The position numbers and the translations under genes are program-made. From JAVBOW01 sp031550125 (GTDB lineage: Bacteria > Bacteroidota > Bacteroidia > Bacteroidales > Rikenellaceae), in the NCBI GenBank assembly GCA_031550125.1, contig JAVBOW010000001.1, forward strand, positions 1 through 53,760: a stretch of 53,760 nt of DNA. Direction: 5' to 3'. Below, in pieces: positions 32,901 to 40,042 of the stretch. Every line of letters starts with the position of its first letter. Position 1 is the stretch's first letter. The notes beneath the pieces are model-generated. The model was not told the origin of the DNA. It was given only the letters and a program-made list of their open reading frames with translations, and did no database searches.

Positions 32901-34464
32901 AATGCGGCGTAGAATCGTTGAAATCGAGCGTCCCGTCGAAGTCGAACGCCATATTGGGATCGGCCGAGGTTATCTTTCCCGTATACTTGCGGTTTTCCAT
33001 CCGGCCTTTCATGTTTATGCCCGTGTAGGTGTAGCCGTTGTAATGCAGACTGCCCACCTCGGCGTCGGCGTCCATGTCTATCGTGTGGGCGTCGAAACCG
33101 CCTTTCACGCTGCCCGAAACGTCGGCCCGGCCCAGGGACGGGTTGTCGAGCAATACGCCCAGGTCGACGCCCGACAACGTCAGGCTTCCGTCCACCAGCG
33201 TGCGTCCTTTGGCCGCGGGAAGGAAACTGAGGTCGACGTCGGCGGCCCCCCGCCCGGTATGCAGGTTGCCCTTGGCGTGGAAGCGGCTGAGCGAACCGTC
33301 GAAATTGCCGCCGAAAGAGATCGTCCCCAGCCGTCCGAGCATGGCCGCGCCATTGGGCGGAAGCTCCCGACCCGTAATGTCGCGCATGATGAACATGGCG
33401 TCGCCGGCGTTGGTCGTCACGCTGCCCACGGTGAATTTAAACAGCGTATTTTGGGCGTCGGGCAACCCTTTCATGGAAAATTCCACTCCGCGCAATTCGG
33501 TGGATAACGTACCTGCCCGTTCTATAAAGCCGTGCATATCGGCCACCGTCCCCTCCACCTGGCCCGAGAAGTTGCGGTAAACCGATCGCCATTCGCGCAA
33601 AGTCGGCGCGAAATAGGATATCGTGCGGAAACTCGCAGTGGAATTAACCACATCGGCGCTCATGTGCATGCGGTGGATGAAATCGCCGTAACTTTTCCAC
33701 GATTCGCCCTTTATATGCAGATAGTTCATCGCCACGCGCGAATCGGGCGTAAGGATATTGAGCCGTATGAAGCTCATGCCCCGGCCCGAAATGGAGAATA
33801 GATCCGACGACAGACTCTCGACCCTCAAACCGGAGCGCTCGCTGACGGCGATGTTCCCTATGCGCATCGACACGGAATCGTCCGCCACGGATATGTTGCC
33901 TGCCTGCATGTCGAGCCTGAGTACGTCGACGTCGGTGAAATTGACGCCGTAGGGTTTATCGTCCGGTTCGAGCTTGCGGTAGCGGTATTTGAGGTCGTTT
34001 ACGGCGAGCGAGGCGGCGCTGAGGCGGAAGCCGCCCTTCTTCTCCCTGGGCTTGTCGCTCTTCAACTTTTCGAGTATCTCGGCCAGGTTGCTTATCCGGC
34101 GGTCGGTCTGATACATATAGAAACGCACCCTGTCGAGTTTCACGGCCCCGAGTTCGACGGCTCCGCCTGCAATTCCCGGGTTGCGTATGCCTGCGTCTAT
34201 CTCCCCGGCGTACAGGAGGGTATCGCCGTGCATGTCCTCTATGTAAAGGTCCTTTATGCTGGCGCGACTTACGAACTTCAGCCTGACGCTGCCTATGCTT
34301 ATCCGCGTGCCGAGTTTTTCAGAGAGCAGCTCCGCGGCTTTGTCCGTTATAAAGTTTTGTACGGCAGGTATTTCGAGCGCCAGCGAGACGGCAGTCAAAA
34401 GCATCAGCGCGCCGAGAGCGAGCGCGGAGAAGAACGAAACCAATATTTTTATAACTTTGCTCAC
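29908..34464 (-). CDS. tamB: TamB / AsmA-like inner-membrane-anchored translocation protein
   Basis: About 1518 residues from a GTG at 34462-34464; an ATG at 34533 would add 23 residues but lies upstream of a likely -7 box. One N-terminal membrane helix (LVSFFSALALGALMLLTAVSLAL) is followed by a very long beta-rich periplasmic region of repeated amphipathic strands. A C-terminal DUF490 domain (about 1180-1500) contains WDFFTSQLSNALSNKYFTLGIGY and VRYLVDKTGNIQAKAF. TamB-class proteins bridge the envelope for outer-membrane protein assembly or lipid traffic. In Bacteroidota it is often beside tsaD, as here. The unusual feature is the directly linked exbB-exbD-tonB. A tamA/tamL partner is not in the window. 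Confidence 0.9.
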   Translation of the reverse strand: MSKVIKILVSFFSALALGALMLLTAVSLALEIPAVQNFITDKAAELLSEKLGTRISIGSVRLKFVSRASIKDLYIEDMHGDTLLYAGEIDAGIRNPGIAGGAVELGAVKLDRVRFYMYQTDRRISNLAEILEKLKSDKPREKKGGFRLSAASLAVNDLKYRYRKLEPDDKPYGVNFTDVDVLRLDMQAGNISVADDSVSMRIGNIAVSERSGLRVESLSSDLFSISGRGMSFIRLNILTPDSRVAMNYLHIKGESWKSYGDFIHRMHMSADVVNSTASFRTISYFAPTLREWRSVYRNFSGQVEGTVADMHGFIERAGTLSTELRGVEFSMKGLPDAQNTLFKFTVGSVTTNAGDAMFIMRDITGRELPPNGAAMLGRLGTISFGGNFDGSLSRFHAKGNLHTGRGAADVDLSFLPAAKGRTLVDGSLTLSGVDLGVLLDNPSLGRADVSGSVKGGFDAHTIDMDADAEVGSLHYNGYTYTGINMKGRMENRKYTGKITSADPNMAFDFDGTLDFNDSTPHYDFDLRLRRADLHRLNFNRRDSVSVLACRLEANASGSTLDDITGRASIDDVMYVSPWDSVSTGRIEIAAENSAQHKKMTMNSSFADIQFQSRLSYSNLFEYLTWTLNYFIPTLDAPEKTAKNGAAAAANAGDYYFLKMKIKEANSVAGQIVPGLILAQGTELSFMLNPLAEDISVSLQSEYIEWKRNYISNLSFNSRNDGDSLALFARADELFASGFIMPGLSVIGGIKDNKVNLSSRFSDTQRQISALVALRAAFDKTPEGMQRITMRLEPSYFTNQDQTWRLSSGAVVYDSTRTSVERFRIVSAAGELTASGVMSRSPQDTLRLRLSNFNLQPFSQLSQRMGYTVSGLTNGYADMAAAFGRGMLTSNIRFDSLKVNGVAVTPLLFDARWDFRQERVRMALVDRARADTLVRAFYLPADKRYMAAAKVKGVDLSLLDPLLKGILRESRGVADVDVSVISRKGSPEFEGTVSIPRLTTTVDFTGVPYSFADASISIKDNVFRLNSTQIADGEGNRAPFEAHFSFGKGRYEYELHAMPRNLLALNTTSADNELFNGHVYASGAFTLKGDKRGVSMDIAATSADRSSFFMSLGGKSGFTDDDFITFIAPKKEEQDNAYYKRRMEILSGQAEKSKSGDASSLAINMALTVRPNTDFQLVIDPAMGKGIKARGNGVLNITVDPKNKDFRMYGDYEITEGSYNFNLEQLIDRTLDIEPGSSIKWSGDPADATLDVTATYKLRASLAPLTGADSPYANRKVNVECRLKLSDRLSKPTTSFDVVVPETSPEVQSMVSNALNTPELMTTQFLWLLVTKNFDSGGAQGTMSGSATAWDFFTSQLSNALSNKYFTLGIGYRPKDDMSSSEVDFDFSTSLVSERLFIDIEGNYNTEDNPASVASANANNLTGDFSVRYLVDKTGNIQAKAFSRTVDTFDENQGLQESGVGIYYHEDFNTFADIMRNIRARFGGRGKRERKDGRQPEKLPAEAVTNGQTDKTTDKQTQK

Positions 34465-34495
34465 CGGAAAGGCGCTGATATATCCTGCAAATTTA
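34452..34495. promoter_or_regulatory. divergent -7 boxes for tsaD and tamB
   Basis: TAACTTTG at 34452-34459 fits TAnnTTTG on the plus strand (tsaD, leader about 80 bases). TAAATTTG on the reverse strand at 34488-34495 would serve tamB and supports the GTG start at 34464. The two promoters overlap in opposite directions. Confidence 0.45.
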
Positions 34496-34547
34496 ACAAA
34501 AAAGCCGATATCGCCGCCGCTTTCGCATCCCAAAACGACGGATCTTT

Positions 34548-35561
34548 ATGAAAATATTAGCCATAGAATCATCCTGCGACGACACCTCGGCCGCGGTCCT
34601 CGACGACTGCACCATGCTCTCCAACGTCATCGCCAGCCAGGCCGTACACATAAAGTACGGCGGCGTGATACCGGAGCTGGCCTCGCGCGCCCACCAGCAG
34701 AATATAGTCCCGGTGGTACACGAAGCCCTCGCGGCGGCGGCGGTGGGAATGGACGACATAGACGCCGTCGCTTTCACCCGCGGCCCCGGACTGCTCGGGT
34801 CGCTACTGGTGGGGGTGTCTTTCGCCAAAGGGCTTTCGCTGGCGCGGGGCATACCCATGGTGGAGGTAAACCATCTCCAGGGCCACGTGCTGTCGCATTT
34901 CATCGACCAGCCCGGTCGCGACACGCCCCATCCATCGTTTCCTTTCCTGTGCCTGCTCGTATCCGGCGGACACACGCAGATAATCCTCGTGAGCGGCCAC
35001 CTCGACATGGAGATAATAGGCACTACAATAGACGACGCCGCGGGCGAAGCGTTCGACAAGTGCGCCAAAGTCATGGACCTCCCCTACCCCGGAGGCCCTG
35101 TCATAGACAAGCTGGCCGCACAGGGCGATCCCAAAAGGTTCCCTTTCGCCAAACCCTCCGTACCGGGACTCAACTACAGTTTCAGCGGACTGAAAACGTC
35201 GTTCCTCTACTTCCTGCGCGACCACATGGCCCAGGACCCGGCCTTCATCGAAAACAACAGGGCCGACCTGTGCGCCTCGCTGCAAAGCCGCATAACGGAA
35301 ATATTGATGGACAAACTGATAAAGGCCGCCAGGGAATACAAAATAAAGGACATAGCCATAGCGGGAGGGGTGTCGGCCAACTCCGGGCTGAGGAACGCCA
35401 TAGCCGCCGAAGGACAGAAACGCGGATGGAGGACCTTCCTGCCCGAATTGCGCTTTACTACCGACAACGCCGCAATGATAGGCATAGCCGGATATTACCA
35501 GTATTTGACGGGACGCCACGCCCCGCTGGACATCACCCCGCTTACCCGCATGAACGGCTAA
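34548..35561 (+). CDS. tsaD: tRNA threonylcarbamoyltransferase TsaD
   Basis: A 337-residue ASKHA-fold enzyme that, with TsaB and TsaE, makes t6A37 in ANN-decoding tRNAs. The N-terminus is ILAIESSCDDTSAAV. The metal-binding pair lies in NHLQGHVLSHF. VSGGHTQI, GGPVIDKLA and GVSANSGLR are also characteristic. The protein is full length and cytosolic. It is followed after eight bases by glycerate kinase and the esterase, a plus-strand run ending at gltX. Confidence 0.97.
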   Translation: MKILAIESSCDDTSAAVLDDCTMLSNVIASQAVHIKYGGVIPELASRAHQQNIVPVVHEALAAAAVGMDDIDAVAFTRGPGLLGSLLVGVSFAKGLSLARGIPMVEVNHLQGHVLSHFIDQPGRDTPHPSFPFLCLLVSGGHTQIILVSGHLDMEIIGTTIDDAAGEAFDKCAKVMDLPYPGGPVIDKLAAQGDPKRFPFAKPSVPGLNYSFSGLKTSFLYFLRDHMAQDPAFIENNRADLCASLQSRITEILMDKLIKAAREYKIKDIAIAGGVSANSGLRNAIAAEGQKRGWRTFLPELRFTTDNAAMIGIAGYYQYLTGRHAPLDITPLTRMNG

Positions 35562-35569
35562 AGCCGTAA

Positions 35570-36697
35570 ATGACGATGACGCCCAAAATAGTCATAGCGT
35601 CCGATTCGTTCAAAGGCTCGCTGACGTCGGCCGACGTGGCGCTTGCCGTCGAGCGCGGCCTGCGGCGGATTTTGGGCGACAGGTGTAATATAGTGCGCGT
35701 TACAATGGCCGACGGCGGCGAAGGCACGGCGGAAGCGCTCATGGAGGCCTGCGGAGGGGAATGTATAACGGCCCCCGCACACGACCCGCTGATGCGTCCG
35801 ATAGAGGCGCGCTACGCCATGCTTGCCGACGGCACGGCAGCCATAGACGTAGCGGAGGCTGGAGGCCTGGCGCGGCTCGTCCGCGGTGAGCGCAACCCGC
35901 TTACCGCAACCTCTTACGGCACGGGCGAGCTTATTTCCGACGCCCTGGGGCGAGGTTGCCGCCGGTTCATAATAGGCGTGGGCGGCAGCGCCACCTGTGA
36001 CGGCGGCGCGGGGCTGCTCTCGGCCCTCGGCTTCGGGTTTTTCGACAAGTACGGCGACAGGATGGCGGTTACGGGCGGCAACCTGTCCGGCATAGCTTCC
36101 ATAACGCCTTCGGGAACGGACGCCCGGTTCACTGTTGCTTGCGACGTATCGGCCACTTTTACCGGCCCGCGCGGAGCGGCAAGGGTATTCGCGCCGCAGA
36201 AAGGCGCGGACGCCGCGGCGGTGGAACGCCTCGAGGCCGGCATGGAGCGTCTTGCCCGGATTGCGGAGGGGCTTACGGGAATGGATATACGAAACATCCC
36301 AGGGGCAGGGGCCGCAGGAGGCATAGCGGGCATGATGGCCGCCATGCTCGGGGCTTCGCTGCGCAACGGCGCGCGCACCGTGCTGGATGCCGTCGGCTTT
36401 GACAAAATGCTGGAAGGAGCCTGTTTGGTGATAACCGGCGAGGGCCGCCTGGACGCCCAGACCGCCATGGGCAAAGCCCCCGCGGGCGTCCTGGAAGCGG
36501 CTGCGGCCAGGGGGATACCCGTGGCGGCCATATGCGGCGGCGTGGAACCTTGGCCGGGGATGGACTCGCTCGGGTTTGCGGGCATCTATCCAATACACTC
36601 CGGCCCCGTTGGCGGCGAAACGGCGGCAGACGCCGAGTTGACCAAACGGAAGATAGAAAAGACGGCAGAGTCGATCATCAAAACCATAAAAATATGA
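35570..36697 (+). CDS. glycerate kinase (GlxK/GarK family)
   Basis: A 375-residue enzyme phosphorylating D-glycerate. The N-terminus is KIVIASDSFKGSLTS, then MADGGEGTAEAL, GVGGSATCDGGAGLLSALG and GEGRLDAQTAMGKAP, all hallmarks of the family. Both Met1 and Met3 are possible starts; Met1 is used. It overlaps the esterase start by four bases (ATGA), so the two are translationally coupled. Whether it is the 2- or 3-kinase type cannot be read from sequence alone. Confidence 0.93.
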   Translation: MTMTPKIVIASDSFKGSLTSADVALAVERGLRRILGDRCNIVRVTMADGGEGTAEALMEACGGECITAPAHDPLMRPIEARYAMLADGTAAIDVAEAGGLARLVRGERNPLTATSYGTGELISDALGRGCRRFIIGVGGSATCDGGAGLLSALGFGFFDKYGDRMAVTGGNLSGIASITPSGTDARFTVACDVSATFTGPRGAARVFAPQKGADAAAVERLEAGMERLARIAEGLTGMDIRNIPGAGAAGGIAGMMAAMLGASLRNGARTVLDAVGFDKMLEGACLVITGEGRLDAQTAMGKAPAGVLEAAAARGIPVAAICGGVEPWPGMDSLGFAGIYPIHSGPVGGETAADAELTKRKIEKTAESIIKTIKI

Positions 36698-37560
36698 AAA
36701 GGGTAATATCTTTATGCCTGGCCATCGGGATAGCCACGGCACTCGCGGCAGGCGGCGTTACGCAGGACAACTTAGCGATAAAGAGCGACGTACTCGGCGT
36801 AGAGAAAAAATATGCCATTTACCTGCCCGAAGGCTACCAAACGTCGGGCAAGAGCTATCCCGTGCTTTACCTGCTGCACGGCGCGGGCGGCAACCAGTCG
36901 GCGTGGATACGCAACGGCAAGGTTAAAGCCATAGCCGACAAGGCGGTGGAAGAGGGCAAGGCCGTGGAGATGATAATAGTGATGCCCGACGCCGGTGCGC
37001 CGAGGCAGGGCTATTTCAACGGCATAAAGGGAGAATGGCGTTATGAGGACTATTTCTTCGGCGAGCTGATACCGCACATAGAAAAAACCTACAGATGCCT
37101 CGCCGACCGCGACCACAGGGCCATAGCCGGCCTGTCGATGGGCGGCGGCGGGACGCTCTACTACGCACTGCACCATCCCGAGATGTTTGCGGCGGCATGT
37201 CCGCTCAGCCCCTACGCGGCGTTGGATAAAGAGCTTATATTCAGCAGATTCACGGAGGCAGGATACTTAAAAGGGGTGACCAGGGAGGAATTCGACGCCT
37301 ACTACCGCCGCCACAACCTGACGGACATAATAAACAACGCCGACGCGGCCGCGCTCGAAGGTTTCCGCCAGGTGCGCTGGTGGGTGGACTGCGGCGACGA
37401 CGATTTCCTGTATATGGATTCGTCCTCGATCCACATAATCTTCAGGCAAAAGGAGATAAAACACGAATACCGCGTCAGGGACGGCGCGCACACATGGGAC
37501 TACTGGCGCACAGGGCTGCCGATGGTCCTGGAATTCGTTTCGGAGTCGTTCCGCAAATAA
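36694..37560 (+). CDS. exported alpha/beta-hydrolase esterase
   Basis: A 288-residue protein with an N-terminal signal peptide (1-20) and an esterase D/feruloyl esterase-like fold. The oxyanion region is YLLHGAGGNQSAW. The nucleophile is Ser148 in GLSMGG. The acid is one of Asp235-237 and the base is His266 in DGAHTW. It probably acts on an acyl or acetyl ester of a polysaccharide or xenobiotic in the periplasm; the substrate is unknown. ATG at 36694 overlaps the glycerate kinase stop; an upstream in-frame start would bury the signal peptide. Metabolic coupling to glycerate is unclear. Confidence 0.85.
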   Translation: MKRVISLCLAIGIATALAAGGVTQDNLAIKSDVLGVEKKYAIYLPEGYQTSGKSYPVLYLLHGAGGNQSAWIRNGKVKAIADKAVEEGKAVEMIIVMPDAGAPRQGYFNGIKGEWRYEDYFFGELIPHIEKTYRCLADRDHRAIAGLSMGGGGTLYYALHHPEMFAAACPLSPYAALDKELIFSRFTEAGYLKGVTREEFDAYYRRHNLTDIINNADAAALEGFRQVRWWVDCGDDDFLYMDSSSIHIIFRQKEIKHEYRVRDGAHTWDYWRTGLPMVLEFVSESFRK

Positions 37561-37583
37561 GCTGGGAATCCGCTTAAAATTGT

Positions 37584-37591
37584 TAATTTTG
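37584..37591 (+). promoter_or_regulatory. -7 box of gltX
   Basis: TAATTTTG matches TAnnTTTG 20 bases upstream of the gltX ATG. No clear -33 element is visible. Confidence 0.45.
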
Positions 37592-37611
37592 CACTCTATT
37601 CTTTTAGAACC

Positions 37612-39147
37612 ATGAGCCAAAACAGGAAAGTAAGGGTGCGTTTCGCCCCCAGCCCCACGGGGCCTCTGCATATCGGAGGGGTACGCACCGCCCTCTATAA
37701 CTATCTCTTCGCCCGTCGCCACGGAGGCGATTTCATACTCCGCATCGAGGACACCGACTCGCAACGTTTCGTGCCGGGCGCGGAAGAATATATAAACGAG
37801 GCGCTGGCGTGGTGCGGGATAAAAGTGGACGAAGGAGTGGCCGAAGGAGGCCCGCACGCCCCTTACCGCCAGAGCCAGCGCAGGGAGATATATCTGCAGT
37901 ACGCCACGCAGTTAGTGGAGTCGGGCGAGGCCTATTACGCTTTCGACACCCCGGCCGAACTCGACGCCCTGCGCGCCGAGACCGAGGCGCGCGGAGAGAC
38001 ATTCTGCTATAACTACGCGGTGCGCGCGCGCCTGGCCACGTCGCTCGCCCTGCCAGCCAAAGAGGTGGAAAGGCGCATGGCCGCGGGCGAACAATGGGTC
38101 ATCCGTTTCCGCATGCCGGAGAACGAAGAGGTGACGATGGCCGACGCCATCCGCGGCGAGGTAAAAGTGAACACCTCGACGCTCGACGACAAGGTGTTGT
38201 ACAAATCGGCCGACGCGCTGCCCACATACCATCTGGCCAACATAGTGGACGACCACTTGATGGAGATCACCCACGTGATCCGCGGCGAGGAGTGGCTGCC
38301 GTCGCTGCCGCTGCATTACCTGCTCTACAGGGCTTTCGGATGGAGCGGCACGCAGCCCGAATTCGCCCACCTTCCGCTGCTGCTCAAGCCCACGGGAGGC
38401 GGCAAGCTGAGCAAGAGGGACGGCGACAAAATGGGCTTTCCCGTCTTCCCGCTGCGCTGGACATCGCCCGAAGGCGAAACCTCGCGCGGCTACCGCGAGG
38501 ACGGCTACTTCCCCGAGGCCTTCATAAACATGCTCGCCCTGCTGGGATGGAATCCCGGCACGGAGCAGGAGATATTCTCGATGGACGAACTTATAGGGGC
38601 GTTTTCGCTCGACCGCGTGGGCAAGGCAGGCGCAAGGTTCGATCCCGAAAAGGCGCGCTGGTTCAACGCCACATACCTCCACTCGAAAAGCGACGAGGAG
38701 CTGGGGGCGCTGTTCCTGCCCATACTTCGAGAAAAAGGGGTGGACGCCTGCATCTTCATGGCCACCAAAATAGCGGGGCTGATAAAAGAGCGCGCCACGT
38801 TCGTCGGAGATTTTTGGGATCTGTCGTCGTATCTTTTCGAGGCCCCGTCGGAGTACGAAGCCAAGACGGTGGAAAAGTTCTGGAAAGGCGAAAATCCCGC
38901 CCGTCTGGCCGCCCTGCGCGGCGTACTGGCCGGCATAGGCGACTTTACGGCCGGGAAGATAGAGGCGGCGATACACTCGTGGATAGAAGCCGGCGCCCAT
39001 CCGATGGGACAGGTCATGAACACCCTGCGCCTGGCCGTGGTTGGAGCGTCCAAAGGCCCTTCGGTGGCGGCCATATGCGAGATAATAGGGAGAGAGGGAA
39101 CCCTCGAAAGGATAGACCGCGCGCTGGAGACGATAAACGTAAATTAA
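37612..39147 (+). CDS. gltX: glutamyl-tRNA synthetase
   Basis: A 511-residue class I synthetase that charges tRNA-Glu. The HIGH motif is PLHIGG (18-23) in FAPSPTGPLHIGG and the KMSKS motif is KLSKR (265-269). RFRMPENEEVTMADAIRGE and DDHLMEITHVIRGEEWLPS are characteristic inserts. Full length. It has its own promoter box and sits after the esterase with a 51-base gap. Confidence 0.97.
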   Translation: MSQNRKVRVRFAPSPTGPLHIGGVRTALYNYLFARRHGGDFILRIEDTDSQRFVPGAEEYINEALAWCGIKVDEGVAEGGPHAPYRQSQRREIYLQYATQLVESGEAYYAFDTPAELDALRAETEARGETFCYNYAVRARLATSLALPAKEVERRMAAGEQWVIRFRMPENEEVTMADAIRGEVKVNTSTLDDKVLYKSADALPTYHLANIVDDHLMEITHVIRGEEWLPSLPLHYLLYRAFGWSGTQPEFAHLPLLLKPTGGGKLSKRDGDKMGFPVFPLRWTSPEGETSRGYREDGYFPEAFINMLALLGWNPGTEQEIFSMDELIGAFSLDRVGKAGARFDPEKARWFNATYLHSKSDEELGALFLPILREKGVDACIFMATKIAGLIKERATFVGDFWDLSSYLFEAPSEYEAKTVEKFWKGENPARLAALRGVLAGIGDFTAGKIEAAIHSWIEAGAHPMGQVMNTLRLAVVGASKGPSVAAICEIIGREGTLERIDRALETINVN

Positions 39148-39206
39148 TATGAACTCAGGTTACACCCGCAAGCATAATTTGTTTTGATCGACACAAACCA
39201 AACCGC

Positions 39207-39665
39207 ATGGAAAACACGGAGCAAACCCAAAAGCAGGAAAAGAAAAATAAAAAGCTGAAGGCGGGCATAGGCGCCGCAATAGGCACGATAGCAGGCTCGC
39301 TGGTCGTAGCGATGCTTTTCAACCCTCCATGGAAAGACAACTCTTTCGAAGGCCAGATGAAGAAAGCCGCCGAAGAGATCAACAAGACATGCCCCGTACA
39401 GCTCGACGAAGCTACGCGGCTGGACAGCGCCTCGGCCGTCTCCGCGGTAGGCTTCAACTATTACTACACGCTCGACACCACGCGCATGCCAATGCCGATG
39501 GACTCGCTACGCAAATATCTTCCGCAACACCTGATAACGAGCGTAAAGAACGAACCGGACATGGCTGCGTTCCGAAAAAATGCGGTTATCGTAAAATATG
39601 TCTACCTCGGCCCCGGAGGCGACAATCTGTTTGAATTCGCCGTAACGCCTGCCCATTACAGATAA
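39207..39665 (+). CDS. conserved small membrane protein, unknown function
   Basis: A 152-residue protein: a Lys/Gln-rich N-terminus (MENTEQTQKQEKKNKK), one membrane helix (about 21-41) and an extracytoplasmic domain. INKTCPVQLDEATRLDSASAV...FNYYYTLDTT matches a widespread small domain of unknown function with the pattern hydrophobic-Asp-x-x-Thr-Arg-Leu-Asp. Its stop is followed by a repeat-rich gap. The role is not known. Confidence 0.7.
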   Translation: MENTEQTQKQEKKNKKLKAGIGAAIGTIAGSLVVAMLFNPPWKDNSFEGQMKKAAEEINKTCPVQLDEATRLDSASAVSAVGFNYYYTLDTTRMPMPMDSLRKYLPQHLITSVKNEPDMAAFRKNAVIVKYVYLGPGGDNLFEFAVTPAHYR

Positions 39666-39723
39666 TCGGGCGGCAAATAATAATCAACGCGAGTCGGGAT
39701 AAGGAACGCTTGAGGTTTAGTAA

Positions 39724-39887
39724 GAGTCTGTCTAAAATTTATTCCCACAAAATCTTATGGTTCTTTTTTGCGCTTTATCCATCCGCCTCACTCGCCGTGG
39801 GACACTGCCACGTCTCCCTCGGCGGGCGAAAAAATCATCAAAAAATTGATTCATAATATTTTATATGAATGAAATTCAGACAGGCTC
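39724..39887. mobile_element. 164-bp MITE-like element with TIRs and TAA target duplication
   Basis: Left end GAGTCTGTCTAAAATTT (39724-39740) and right end GAAATTCAGACAGGCTC (39871-39887, read inverted) form 17-bp imperfect terminal inverted repeats. TAA occurs directly on both sides (39721-39723 and 39888-39890). There is no ORF. A 3-bp TNA duplication and ends starting GAG fit a non-autonomous derivative of the IS5-family IS1031 group; that grouping is inferred from general family knowledge. The interior contains a GC-rich partial palindrome. Confidence 0.7.
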
Positions 39888-39935
39888 TAAGTGTATTACG
39901 TTTTAATTCTTTATTCGGGCCGCACCTAAGAAAAA

Positions 39936-39975
39936 CTAAAAGAGCGACAGGGACTCGTCCCTGTCGCTCTTTTAG
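39936..39975. terminator. 19-bp perfect hairpin, bidirectional terminator
   Basis: CTAAAAGAGCGACAGGGAC (39936-39954) is perfectly repeated in inverse at 39957-39975 with a 2-base spacer. The arms end in A/T runs on both strands, and it sits between convergent genes (39665 stop, 40043 stop). Bidirectional termination is the likely role. Confidence 0.8.
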
Positions 39976-39980
39976 CGTGG

Positions 39981-40034
39981 TAAGGCCCAGCGCTTTATTT
40001 TGACGCGCATCTGAACTCCAACCTGTTTTTCAGG
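39981..40034 (-). repeat. partial copy D of the dispersed repeat
   Basis: TAAGGCCCAGCGCTTTATTT and the following TGACGCGCATCTGAAC correspond to the outer module of copy A (TAAGGCTCAGCGCTTTCTTT, CGACGCGCGTCTTAAC) in the same orientation. It lies just downstream of the sulfatase stop, as copy A lies just downstream of ndk. The inner palindromes of the other copies are missing. The rest of 39666-40042 holds the MITE and the 19-bp hairpin. Confidence 0.65.
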
Positions 40035-40042
40035 CCGATCCC

